From DASZIT01 sp963770635 (GTDB lineage: Bacteria > Actinomycetota > Acidimicrobiia > Acidimicrobiales > RAAP-2), in assembly GCA_963770635.1 (NCBI GenBank), contig CAVYQI010000005.1:372001-436000 (forward strand): a stretch of 64,000 bases of DNA, in the 5' to 3' direction. The notes under the pieces are model-generated. The model did not search any database and was not told the origin of the DNA. It saw nothing but the letters and a program-made list of their open reading frames with translations. This document shows positions 53,436 to 60,954 of the stretch, piece after piece. Positions within the stretch are counted from its first letter, which is position 1. The number at the start of each line of letters is the position of its first letter. A program made the position numbers and the translations under genes.

Positions 53436-54720
53436 ATGTTGGGAGTAGGGATTGACTGGGCCGAGGAATTCCACCTCGTGGCCCTGGGACGGCCGGGTGA
53501 GGGGGTGATCGACGTGACCCGCGTTGAACACGACCCCAAGTCGGTGGACGCCTTGGTGGCGCGGATCACGGCGCTGGAACCGGATCCGGCCGAAGTGCGG
53601 GTTGTCTTGGAGACCCGCCACGGGATGCTCGTCGAGCGACTGGTGGATGCCGGCTATGTCGTGGTGCCGGTCAACCCGGATCTGGTGGCTCGTCGGCGCG
53701 GGCCGGCCAAGAAGAAGGACGATGCCGAGGACGCCCGGATCGCCTGTCTGATCGCCCTGGATCGCTTCGAACGGCTCCGACCGCTGGTGCCCCACGGGGA
53801 GGAGGCAGCCGAGCTGCGGGCCATCGCCCGGGACGACGACCGGGCCGCCCGCGACGAGCGTCGCCTGCTCAACCGGCTGCGCGCCGATCTCATCGCAACG
53901 TTCCCAGCCGCGCTCCTCATCGCTGGCGACGACATCGGCAGCCCGACCTTCTTGCGGCTCTTGGAACGGTGGCCCACCGCGAAGTCCCTGGCCGAGGCGT
54001 CGGCCGACGAGCTGGAGACCTTGGCCCGGGCGAGCAAGCACGGCTGGCCGACCCGTTTCGCCGACCGGGTCACCGCCGCATTGGCCACTGACCAGTTCGT
54101 CGCCCGCGACTACCTGGTCCGAGCCAAGGCCGACACCATCCGCTTGGCCGCTACCCAGCTGCTGACCATCGGCGCCCAGCGGCGGCGCTGGGAACGGCGC
54201 ATGGGCGAGCTGCTCCTCGGCGCCCCCCGCCATGGACGATCCAAGCAGCCCAAGGAGGGCGACCGGGGGCCGGCGGTCCCTGGCGGTGAGATCTACCTGA
54301 GCTTTCCCGGCCTCGGTGATCGTCTCGCCGCCAGGGTTGCCGGTGAGATCGGCGACATCACCAACTACGACTCGCCGAACGCCCTCCAATGCTACGGGGG
54401 CAAAGCGCCCGTTACCCGGCGATCGGGCAAGAGTGAGCTCGTCGTCGCCACCCGCCTTGCCTGCAACCGCTACCTGGCCAACGCCGTGCAGCAATGGGCG
54501 TTCTGCTCCCTGCGTCAAAGTGGCTGGGCACGCGAGTTCTACGACCTCCAGCGGTCCCGCCACAAGGGGCACCACGCCGCGCTGCGGGCCCTCGGGAACC
54601 GCTGGTTCGAAGTCCTCTGGCATTGCCTCACACCAGGCGTTCAATACGACGAAGCCACCCACGTCGCCAACCGCAACCGCTTCCTCGGAAAGGCCGCCTG
54701 ACCTGCCCGAGAGATCGGTG
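53280..54720 (+). mobile_element. IS110-family insertion sequence within the arg operon (ends approximate)
   Basis: The element consists of the recombinase gene at 53436-54701 and a structured leader. It lies between argB and argD and is transcribed against the operon. The left end must lie between the argD ribosome site (about 53265) and 53289; the right end lies before the argB stop at 54737. No target duplication is evident. The recombinase shares only family motifs with the copy at 5.2-6.4 kb. Confidence 0.75.
53436..54701 (+). CDS. IS110-family recombinase/transposase
   Basis: DEDD recombinase of 421 residues. The RuvC-like half has GVGIDWAEEFHLVALG, VVLETRHGMLVERLVDAGY and the acidic pair in KKDDAEDARIACLIAL. 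The C-terminal Transposase_20 part has SFPGLGDRLAARVAGEIGD and CYGGKAPVTRRSGKSE with the candidate serine, then HHAALRALGNRWFEVLWHCL. ATG 53436 follows GGAGG by four bases. The gene is intact. It is transcribed on the opposite strand to the arg genes, so readthrough would make antisense RNA against argB. Confidence 0.93.
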   Translation: MLGVGIDWAEEFHLVALGRPGEGVIDVTRVEHDPKSVDALVARITALEPDPAEVRVVLETRHGMLVERLVDAGYVVVPVNPDLVARRRGPAKKKDDAEDARIACLIALDRFERLRPLVPHGEEAAELRAIARDDDRAARDERRLLNRLRADLIATFPAALLIAGDDIGSPTFLRLLERWPTAKSLAEASADELETLARASKHGWPTRFADRVTAALATDQFVARDYLVRAKADTIRLAATQLLTIGAQRRRWERRMGELLLGAPRHGRSKQPKEGDRGPAVPGGEIYLSFPGLGDRLAARVAGEIGDITNYDSPNALQCYGGKAPVTRRSGKSELVVATRLACNRYLANAVQQWAFCSLRQSGWAREFYDLQRSRHKGHHAALRALGNRWFEVLWHCLTPGVQYDEATHVANRNRFLGKAA

Positions 54721-54736
54721 GTTGACAAAGGGTGTC

Positions 54737-55754
54737 TCATTGGACCCCTCCGCCGCCGGTGACCCCTCCGCCGCCGGTGACCCCGGCGCTCCCGGTGACC
54801 CCGGCGCTCACCATTGTCCCGACTCCTTCGTCGGTGAAGATCTCCAGCAACAGGGCATGGGGGGTCCGGCCGTCGAGGATGTGCGCCCGTCCCACCCCGG
54901 CCCGGACCGCCCGGGCGCACGCCTCCACCTTCGGGATCATGCCCCCGCTCGCCGCGCCCGACACCACCATGGCGTCGAGCTCGTCGGCGGTGATCTGCTT
55001 GATCAGTGTCGAAGGATCGTCGGGCACCGACCGGATCCCCGACACGTCGGTGAGGAAGACGATCTTCTCGGCTTGGAGCGCGGCGGCCAACGCTCCGGCG
55101 GCGGAGTCGGCGTTGATGTTGAAGGCCTGCCCGGTGTGGTCGGTGCCGATGGTGGCCACCACCGGGATCAGACCCTGGGCGAGCAGCTGCTGGACGATCA
55201 CCGGGTCGACATCGACGACATCGCCGACGTAGCCGAGTGCTTCCGAACGGGCCACCGCGGTGATCAGGTTGGCGTCCTCCCCCGAGAGGCCGACGGCCAG
55301 CGCCCCGTGGACATTGACCGCGCTCGACGATGTCGCGGTTCACCTTGCCGACCAGCACCATCCGGACCAGGTCGATGGTGTCGGCGTCGGTCACCCGGAG
55401 GCCATCTTGGAACTCGGTCACCTTGCCCACCCGCTCCATCAGCGCGCCGATCTGAGGCCCACCGCCGTGGACGACCACCGGGAGCATGCCGACCGAACGC
55501 ATCATCACGATGTCCTCGGCGAACGATGCCAGCGCAGACGCCTCGTCGATGGCGGGGCCGCCGTCCTTGCCCTGCATCACGTTCCCGCCGTACTTGACCA
55601 CCACCACCTTCCCCCAGAACCGGCGGATGTAAGGGAGCGACTCGACCAGCACGCTGGCCTTGGCACCGGGCGGGAGCCCGTTGCCGTCGCTGCCGTCGCT
55701 GCCGTCGCTGCCGTCGCTGCCGTCCTCGGCCATCTCAGCCCCGTTCGCGGTCAC
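54737..55754 (-). CDS. argB: Acetylglutamate kinase, with an apparent +1 frameshift
   Basis: Second enzyme of arginine synthesis, phosphorylating N-acetylglutamate. The N-terminal part has VVVKYGGNVM, VVVHGGGPQIGALM and GKVNRDIVER; the C-terminal part, in another frame, has LGYVGDVVDVDP, FNINADSAAGALAAAL, FLTDVSGI and ASGGMIPKVEAC. Removing one C at 55319-55320 gives GKVNRDIVERVNVHGALAVG and a 338-residue protein; the total length is 3n+1. The start is GTG 55754, overlapping the argJ stop (GTGA); ATG 55733 is an alternative. Both ends carry simple repeats (DGSDGSDGSDGSDG and GVTGGGGVTGGGG). The gene is a pseudogene or contains a sequencing error. Confidence 0.88.
54743..54814. repeat. 18-bp tandem repeats at the 3' end of argB
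   Basis: Four 18-bp units: two of GACCCCTCCGCCGCCGGT (54743-54778) and two based on GACCCCGGCGCTCCCGGT (54779-54814, the last diverging after base 10). They encode the six-residue repeats GVTGGG/GVTGSA at the ArgB C terminus, immediately beside the IS110-family element. Confidence 0.8.
55683..55724. repeat. 9-bp tandem repeats at the 5' end of argB
   Basis: Four perfect GCCGTCGCT units plus a partial one encode the DGSDGSDGSDG stretch at the ArgB N terminus, which is absent from typical acetylglutamate kinases. The length of such an array may vary between strains. Confidence 0.8.
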
Positions 55755-56920
55755 GACGTTGTCCGGTTCTCGTCGATGTAGCCGTACCCGAGGTCGACGG
55801 TCATGGCCATTCCGTCCCCGTCGGCCAGATTGAGCTCGCAGTGGATATCGACCATCGAACCGGCCAGGTGGGTAGCTACCGCCGCCGGGTCGTGGTCGAC
55901 GGTGAGGCCTTCCCGGCAGACCACCACCCCGCCATAGGCGACGGTGAGCTTGTCCATGTCGAAGGCGACCCCGGCGGAACCGAGCTCGGAGGCGATCCTC
56001 CCCCAGTAGGGGTCGGCGCCGTTCAGCGAGCACTTGACCAGCATCGACTCCGCTACCTTCCGGGCCGCCTGCTGAGCTTGACCGTCGGTTTCGGCCCCGG
56101 TCACCCGGACATGGGCGATCTTCGACGCCCCCTCGGCGTCGGCCGCCATCTGGCCGGCCAGGTCAAGACACGCGTCGGTGACCGCATCGACCACCACATT
56201 GGGATCGGCCTGACCGGCCCGGCCCGAGGCCATCAGGATGACGGTGTCGTTGGTGGAGGTGCAGCCGTCGATGGTCAGCGAGTTGAACGAATCGCCCACC
56301 GCGATGCGGAGCAGATCGGCCAGAGGCCCGGGTTCGACGGCCGCGTCGGTGGTCAGGAAGGCCAACATGGTGGCCATGTTCGGCGCGATCATGCCGGCGC
56401 CCTTGGCCATGCCGGCGACCGAGAACCCGGATCCTTGGACCAGCACCTCCTTCCGGCCGGAATCGGTGGTGAGAATCCCGGTGGCGGCATCCTTGGCGCA
56501 CTGCGTCGAACCCGACCGGTTGGCGACCAGGTTCGGAATTCCGGCCTCGATGGGTTCCATCGGGAGTTGAAAGCTGATCAGCCCGGTCGAACACACCAGC
56601 ACCTCGTCGTCGGACACTCCGAGATCGGTGGCCACCAGCTCGCACATCCGGGCGGCGTTCTTCTTTCCCTTGGCACCGGTCGCCGCGTTGGCGTTCCCGC
56701 TACTGACGATCACGGCCGTCGCTCTTCCTCCGCTGGCGAGCAGGTGATCCCGGCTGACTTGCACCGGCGCCGCCGCGGCCAGATTGGTGGTGAAGGTGGC
56801 GGCGGTAGGGACGGCCCTGTCGTCATCGGTGGCCAGCAGGGCCAGATCGAGGGCGCCGGATGCCTTGATTCCGCTGGCCAGGCCGGCCGCCACGAACCCC
56901 TTGGGTGTGGTGATGCTCAT
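55751..56920 (-). CDS. argJ: Bifunctional ornithine acetyltransferase / N-acetylglutamate synthase
   Basis: Recycles the acetyl group from N-acetylornithine to glutamate; 389 residues. The self-cleaving site with the nucleophilic threonine is KGAGMIAPNMATMLAF (about residues 175-190). Other motifs are IVSSGNANAATG, SFNSLTIDGCTSTNDTV, KCSLNGADPYWGRIASELG and the C-terminal DLGYGYIDENRTTS. ATG 56920 overlaps the argC stop (ATGA). Whether it can also use acetyl-CoA (true bifunctional form) cannot be told; no separate argA is seen here. Confidence 0.96.
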   Translation of the reverse strand: MSITTPKGFVAAGLASGIKASGALDLALLATDDDRAVPTAATFTTNLAAAAPVQVSRDHLLASGGRATAVIVSSGNANAATGAKGKKNAARMCELVATDLGVSDDEVLVCSTGLISFQLPMEPIEAGIPNLVANRSGSTQCAKDAATGILTTDSGRKEVLVQGSGFSVAGMAKGAGMIAPNMATMLAFLTTDAAVEPGPLADLLRIAVGDSFNSLTIDGCTSTNDTVILMASGRAGQADPNVVVDAVTDACLDLAGQMAADAEGASKIAHVRVTGAETDGQAQQAARKVAESMLVKCSLNGADPYWGRIASELGSAGVAFDMDKLTVAYGGVVVCREGLTVDHDPAAVATHLAGSMVDIHCELNLADGDGMAMTVDLGYGYIDENRTTS

Positions 56921-57954
56921 GGGTAGACCCCCGCCAAGGGAAGGCCGGAACCCTCGGGGAACCCGAGGGCGAGGTTGGCACATTGAATGGCCTGCCCCGA
57001 GGCGCCCTTGACCAGATTGTCGATGGCAGCGATGGCCACCAACCAGCCGGTGCGGGGATCCACCCGAACGGTGAGATGGGCGCAGTTCGAGCCGGCGGTC
57101 GCCTTGGTGGAGGGCGGCGCTTCGCCAACCACGACGAACGGCTCATCCCAGTAGAAGCTGTCGAGAATGTCCAGGGCGTCCTCGGATGTCAAGGGGTTCG
57201 ACTGGTCGGGATTTGGGGCCGGGCGGGCGTAACAGGTGGCCAGGATGCCCCGGACCATCGGAGCAAGATGGGGGGTGAAAAGCACCTCGGCGCCGAGACT
57301 CTGCTCCATCTCCGCGGTGTGCCGATGATCCAGCAGGCCGTAGGCGGTGAAATCCTCATCGACGGTCCCGAATTGGAGGTTCGCCTTGGGCGCCCGTCCG
57401 GCTCCCGACACTCCGCTGGCGGCATCGACGATGATCCCCGAAGGCGAGATGACATCGGCCATGACGAACGGAGCCAGTGCGAGGATGGCTGCAGTCGGGT
57501 AGCAACCGGGCGCGGCGATCAGCCGGCTGGTGCGGAGCTCGTCGCGATGGAGTTCCGGAAGCCCGTAGACGAAGTTCTCCAACAACTCCGGCGCCTCATG
57601 GTTCGCCCGGTACCAGATCGGATAGAGATCGGCGTCGTTGAGCCGGAAGTCGGCCGCCAGGTCCACGATGACCCCGACCTCCGAGATCAGGTGGGGGACG
57701 ATGCGTTGGGACTCGCCGTGAGGGAGGGCCAAGAAGACCAGGTCGAGGCCTTCGACCGCGGCAGGCTCGGTGGCGACATAGCTGAGCGATGGGTAGGCGG
57801 CGGCCAGGGACGGCGTATGGACGGCCACGCGTTCCCCGGCGTTGCTCCCAGCGGTGGCCACCACCACCTCGAGATCCGGATGGGCGGCACACAGCCTGAG
57901 CAGTTCCACCCCGGCGTAACCGGAGGCGCCGACCACCCCCACCGTTGTGCTCAC
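56917..57954 (-). CDS. argC: N-acetyl-gamma-glutamyl-phosphate reductase
   Basis: Reduces N-acetylglutamyl phosphate to the semialdehyde with NADPH; 345 residues. Motifs: VGVVGASGYAGVELLRL (nucleotide binding), FLALPHGESQRIVPHL, the catalytic cysteine in AAPGCYPTAAILALAPF, and HRHTAEMEQSL with HLAPMVRGILATCYA. GTG 57954 is preferred; upstream in-frame codons would run into the ARG boxes and the promoter. It is the first gene of the arginine operon argCJB-(IS)-DFRGH. Confidence 0.95.
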   Translation of the reverse strand: MSTTVGVVGASGYAGVELLRLCAAHPDLEVVVATAGSNAGERVAVHTPSLAAAYPSLSYVATEPAAVEGLDLVFLALPHGESQRIVPHLISEVGVIVDLAADFRLNDADLYPIWYRANHEAPELLENFVYGLPELHRDELRTSRLIAAPGCYPTAAILALAPFVMADVISPSGIIVDAASGVSGAGRAPKANLQFGTVDEDFTAYGLLDHRHTAEMEQSLGAEVLFTPHLAPMVRGILATCYARPAPNPDQSNPLTSEDALDILDSFYWDEPFVVVGEAPPSTKATAGSNCAHLTVRVDPRTGWLVAIAAIDNLVKGASGQAIQCANLALGFPEGSGLPLAGVYP

Positions 57955-57975
57955 CGCTGATCCGTCGCTTCCCTC

Positions 57976-58016
57976 ATTGCGCAAGTATATGCGAATTGGC
58001 GCATGATTATGCAATA
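57976..58016 (-). promoter_or_regulatory. argC promoter with two ARG boxes (ArgR operator)
   Basis: Two adjacent imperfect palindromes lie upstream of argC. On the minus strand they read TATTGCATAATCATGCGCCA (58016-57997) and TTCGCATATACTTGCGCAAT (57995-57976). Both fit the ARG-box pattern with TGCAT-like arms around an AT-rich centre and are about one helical turn times two apart. TATACT (57989-57984) inside the second box is a near-perfect -10, placing the start point about 23 bases before the GTG. ArgR binding would therefore block RNA polymerase. Confidence 0.8.
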
Positions 58017-58131
58017 GGCCTGTGGGTGGTGATTTGCGGGGAGTTTCTGGAGAATCAGGAGGGCGGCGATCGCTTGTCCCGCCAACGGAAACTCAAACAG
58101 GATCCCTGGCCTTTTGGGCGGCAGGGGCGCC

Positions 58132-59265
58132 CTATCGCTCGGGGGGTGGGCGCTGGTTCCGGAGCCGGTTGTGATAGCCGCAGAGCAGCCGGCCGTTCTC
58201 CTGGGTGGTGGGGCCGTCCAGGCCGAACGGCTGGATGTGGTCGACCTGGCAGTCGATGGCCGGGCGGTCGCAGTAGGGGTGGGTGCACTCCCGGTCCCGG
58301 AGCTGGATCCCCCGTCGGGTGGCCCCGGTGAACAGTCGGGCGGTGGCTGAGACCTGGACCCGGTCGGGGGGCTCGAAGACGGCCCGCTCGAAGTCGGCCC
58401 GGTCGAGCCAGGGGATCAGGGACCCGGGGGTGAGCGCCATGCCCTGGGCCAGCTCACAGACCCGCCCGGACAGGGTGGGCCAGTCGAGCACCACCGAGAA
58501 CAGCGGCTTGGGGGGGAGGCCGTCGGGCGGGGCGGTCGCCGACCGCTTGGCCATTTCGACGAGGGCGTCGGCCCGGCGCTGGCCCGGGGTCCGGGCGAGG
58601 TCGGAGACGGCCGGGTCGTGGCCCAGCCGCTCCCTGGCGTCCTTCCACTCCTCTTCGAACAGCTCTCGCTCCAGACGGTCGAGCTCGTTGGCGACGATGG
58701 CTCCCCCGATGGGGTCCAAGGTCATCTTCCCGAGCCACAGGTCCCCGGCCTTGACCAGATAGACGTCCCGGCGGTTCCTCCGCTCCTCGGCCGACTCCTC
58801 GGTGCCGTCGGGATCGGCCAGCTGTTCCCAGTAGTCGAGCGCCTTGCCGAAGTCCTCCGGGCCCAGGGTCCGGCCCTGGTTGACCAGCATCTCCTCGTCG
58901 TCTTGGTGGCTGCACCGGGTCCGGGAGTTACGGACCCGCTCCAAGCCGTCGACGTGGGCGGACCCGATCTCCCCCTCCCGCCAGGCCTGCTTGGCGGCCG
59001 GCAGGTGGTCGAGGGCCCGGCCCCGCCGGACCAGCCGTCGGGCCTCGGACCTCAACAGGTTCCCCTGGGTGGCGATCCAGGCGGCCGCCGTCCGGGCCCC
59101 GTCGAGGGCGAAGGCCCCCCATCTCTCGAACTCCCCCGCCGAAGTGGCGAGATAGAACTCCAGACGGCCGGACTCGCGCAGCAGGGCCTCCATCTCCTCG
59201 CAGTCGGAGACGGGTCCCGCTTCGATCAACTCGTCGATCGCCTCCCGTAGGGCATCGAACTTCAT
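58132..59265 (-). CDS. DUF222/13E12-type protein with C-terminal HNH endonuclease domain
   Basis: Protein of 377 residues from ATG 59265, of the family known as the 13E12 repeat proteins of mycobacteria. The N-terminal DUF222 region (about 1-270) is helical (RLVRRGRALDHLPAAKQAWR, EIGSAHVDGLERVRN, GQRRADALVEMAKRS). The HNH nuclease domain is at the end: CTHPYCDRPAIDCQVDHIQP and NGRLLCGYHNRLRNQRP, with paired zinc-ligand cysteines and the catalytic histidine in VDHI. Upstream ATGs at 59307 and 59295 are also in frame. Such genes are often multicopy and mobile, but no flanking repeats are seen. Confidence 0.9.
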   Translation of the reverse strand: MKFDALREAIDELIEAGPVSDCEEMEALLRESGRLEFYLATSAGEFERWGAFALDGARTAAAWIATQGNLLRSEARRLVRRGRALDHLPAAKQAWREGEIGSAHVDGLERVRNSRTRCSHQDDEEMLVNQGRTLGPEDFGKALDYWEQLADPDGTEESAEERRNRRDVYLVKAGDLWLGKMTLDPIGGAIVANELDRLERELFEEEWKDARERLGHDPAVSDLARTPGQRRADALVEMAKRSATAPPDGLPPKPLFSVVLDWPTLSGRVCELAQGMALTPGSLIPWLDRADFERAVFEPPDRVQVSATARLFTGATRRGIQLRDRECTHPYCDRPAIDCQVDHIQPFGLDGPTTQENGRLLCGYHNRLRNQRPPPER

Positions 59266-59544
59266 GGCGCCAATTCCAACAGGGGGGTGTGACATCAAAG
59301 AGGGCATTTGCCCTGGTTACCTTGCCCGAAACGTTGCCCGAAACCTTGCAGAAACCTTGCACGAACGGCGCCACGTAGAAAAATTTCCAACGCCCTTGCG
59401 AAGGATCCGGCGTCAAGAATATCGCTACAACTCTTGACCCCCTGGAGCCATCTCGGTACCGTCGATTGCATCCCGGATCGCGGAGCGCTGGGGATCGCCG
59501 AAGGCAGCGCCGCCCCCAATGGCAAATGCCCACGGAGTCCAACT

Positions 59545-59970
59545 ATGCCCGCCCACAGTCAGCCTCGCCCTTTGCTCAACCTGTCCATGTCAGAACCGTC
59601 CAGACCGGTCCTCGGCGACTACGACGAACATCCAGCGGTGACCGTGCTGCTCAGCGCAGTGCCCGAATTCGGGCCGGCGTACCTGGCGCTGGTAGAAGCC
59701 TTCGACGATGACCCCGGCGGACCAGCGGTCTTCACCGAGCTGGCCGATTTCGTGGCGGATCGGCTAATCGCCATCGAAGCTGAACGACCGGTGCTCGAGC
59801 GGGCCCTCGCCGCCGTCGAGTCGGTGGCCGCGGCCGGAGGAGAGGCTGACGAGTTGGTCGGCTACGCCTTCCTCGACAGCTTGTCGCCGGAGGACCGTCG
59901 CTTGATTGCTCCATGGCTGGGGTCAGCCACGCGGTCGCTCCTGGACGAGTTGGACGCCGGAATGCCGTAG
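59545..59970 (+). CDS. Small acidic protein of unknown function
   Basis: Not recognised. The 141-residue product from ATG 59545 (GGAG seven bases upstream; ATG 59587 is an alternative) is acidic and mostly helical: VTVLLSAVPEFGPAYLALVE, FTELADFVADRLIAIEAERP, YAFLDSLSPEDRRLIAPWLG. This pattern resembles small DUF proteins found beside toxins or nucleases. It is divergent from the HNH gene across 279 bp with several GTTGCCCGAAAC-like short repeats (near 59320-59360), and is 99 bp before folD. Confidence 0.65.
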   Translation: MPAHSQPRPLLNLSMSEPSRPVLGDYDEHPAVTVLLSAVPEFGPAYLALVEAFDDDPGGPAVFTELADFVADRLIAIEAERPVLERALAAVESVAAAGGEADELVGYAFLDSLSPEDRRLIAPWLGSATRSLLDELDAGMP

Positions 59971-60069
59971 ACCCGCCGGTTGGCGGACACAAGAGCGCGC
60001 AGCCATACGCTCAGAGGGACGCGACCCACCGCGCCAACAAACACAACCGCCATACAGAGAAGGTGCCCC

Positions 60070-60921
60070 GTGTCGACTGCTGGTCTCATGAACGGCATGC
60101 AACTGGCCAACGACATCCTTGACCGCACGGCGGAACGAGCGGCAGATTTCCTCGCCCAGACCGGCACCAAGCCGTGCCTGGCCACCGTCATCGTGGGCGA
60201 CGACCCTGCTTCGGTCACCTACGTGAAAATGAAGGAGAACCGAAGTCACCGGGTTGGGATCGAATCCCGCCATACGGCGATCCCCGCGACGGCGTCGACG
60301 CTGGACGTCGTCAGCGTGATCACCCGGCTGTCCGACGATCCGACGGTGCACGGAATCCTGCTTCAACACCCGAGCCCGCCACAGGTCGATGAGTCTGCGG
60401 CATTCGAGGCGATCACTCCCGACAAGGATGTGGACGGGGTCACCATGCACTCGTTCGCGGCCATGGCCCTCGGGCGCCCGGGCTTCGTGTCCTGCACACC
60501 CGGTGGGATCATCCGCCTCCTGGATGCCTACGGGGTGGAGCTCTCGGGCCGGCACGCAGTGGTCATCGGGCGCAGCCCCATCCTGGGCAAGCCAGTCGGG
60601 ATGCTGCTGCTGGGTCGTGATGCCACCGTCACCTACTGCCATTCCAAAACGCGGGATCTGCCCTCGATCGCGAGGACCGCGGACATCGTGGTGGCGGCCG
60701 TCGGCCGACCGAAATTCGTGAAAGGCGACTGGCTGACCCCCGGTGTGGTGGTGATCGATGCCGGCTACAACCCGGGCAACGTGGGCGACGTCGATTTCGA
60801 CCAGGCGATCGAGCGGGCCAGCCTGATCACTCCGGTGCCGGGAGGGGTCGGGCCGATGACCATCGCCCTCCTGATGGAGCAGACCGTGGATGCCGCCTTC
60901 CAACATGCTGCAGCGTCTTGA
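60070..60921 (+). CDS. folD: Methylenetetrahydrofolate dehydrogenase / cyclohydrolase
   Basis: Bifunctional one-carbon enzyme of 283 residues, converting 5,10-methylene-THF to 10-formyl-THF with NADP. The catalytic lysine is in SVTYVKMKENRSHRVGI; the NADP-binding segment is VVIGRSPILGKPVGMLLLG; further conserved parts are GILLQHPSP, DKDVDGVTM and TPVPGGVGPMTIALLMEQT. GTG 60070 is preceded by AGAAGG at a fair distance. The gene is convergent with pheT, 33 bp away. Confidence 0.95.
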   Translation: MSTAGLMNGMQLANDILDRTAERAADFLAQTGTKPCLATVIVGDDPASVTYVKMKENRSHRVGIESRHTAIPATASTLDVVSVITRLSDDPTVHGILLQHPSPPQVDESAAFEAITPDKDVDGVTMHSFAAMALGRPGFVSCTPGGIIRLLDAYGVELSGRHAVVIGRSPILGKPVGMLLLGRDATVTYCHSKTRDLPSIARTADIVVAAVGRPKFVKGDWLTPGVVVIDAGYNPGNVGDVDFDQAIERASLITPVPGGVGPMTIALLMEQTVDAAFQHAAAS

Positions 60922-60954
60922 GACGAGCGTGACCGGCCGGCACCGCAGCCGCCG

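Noticed and set aside
57955..58014. Upstream in-frame extension of argC to an ATG at 58014
   Set aside because: It would translate through the ARG boxes and the -10 element; the family start fits GTG 57954.
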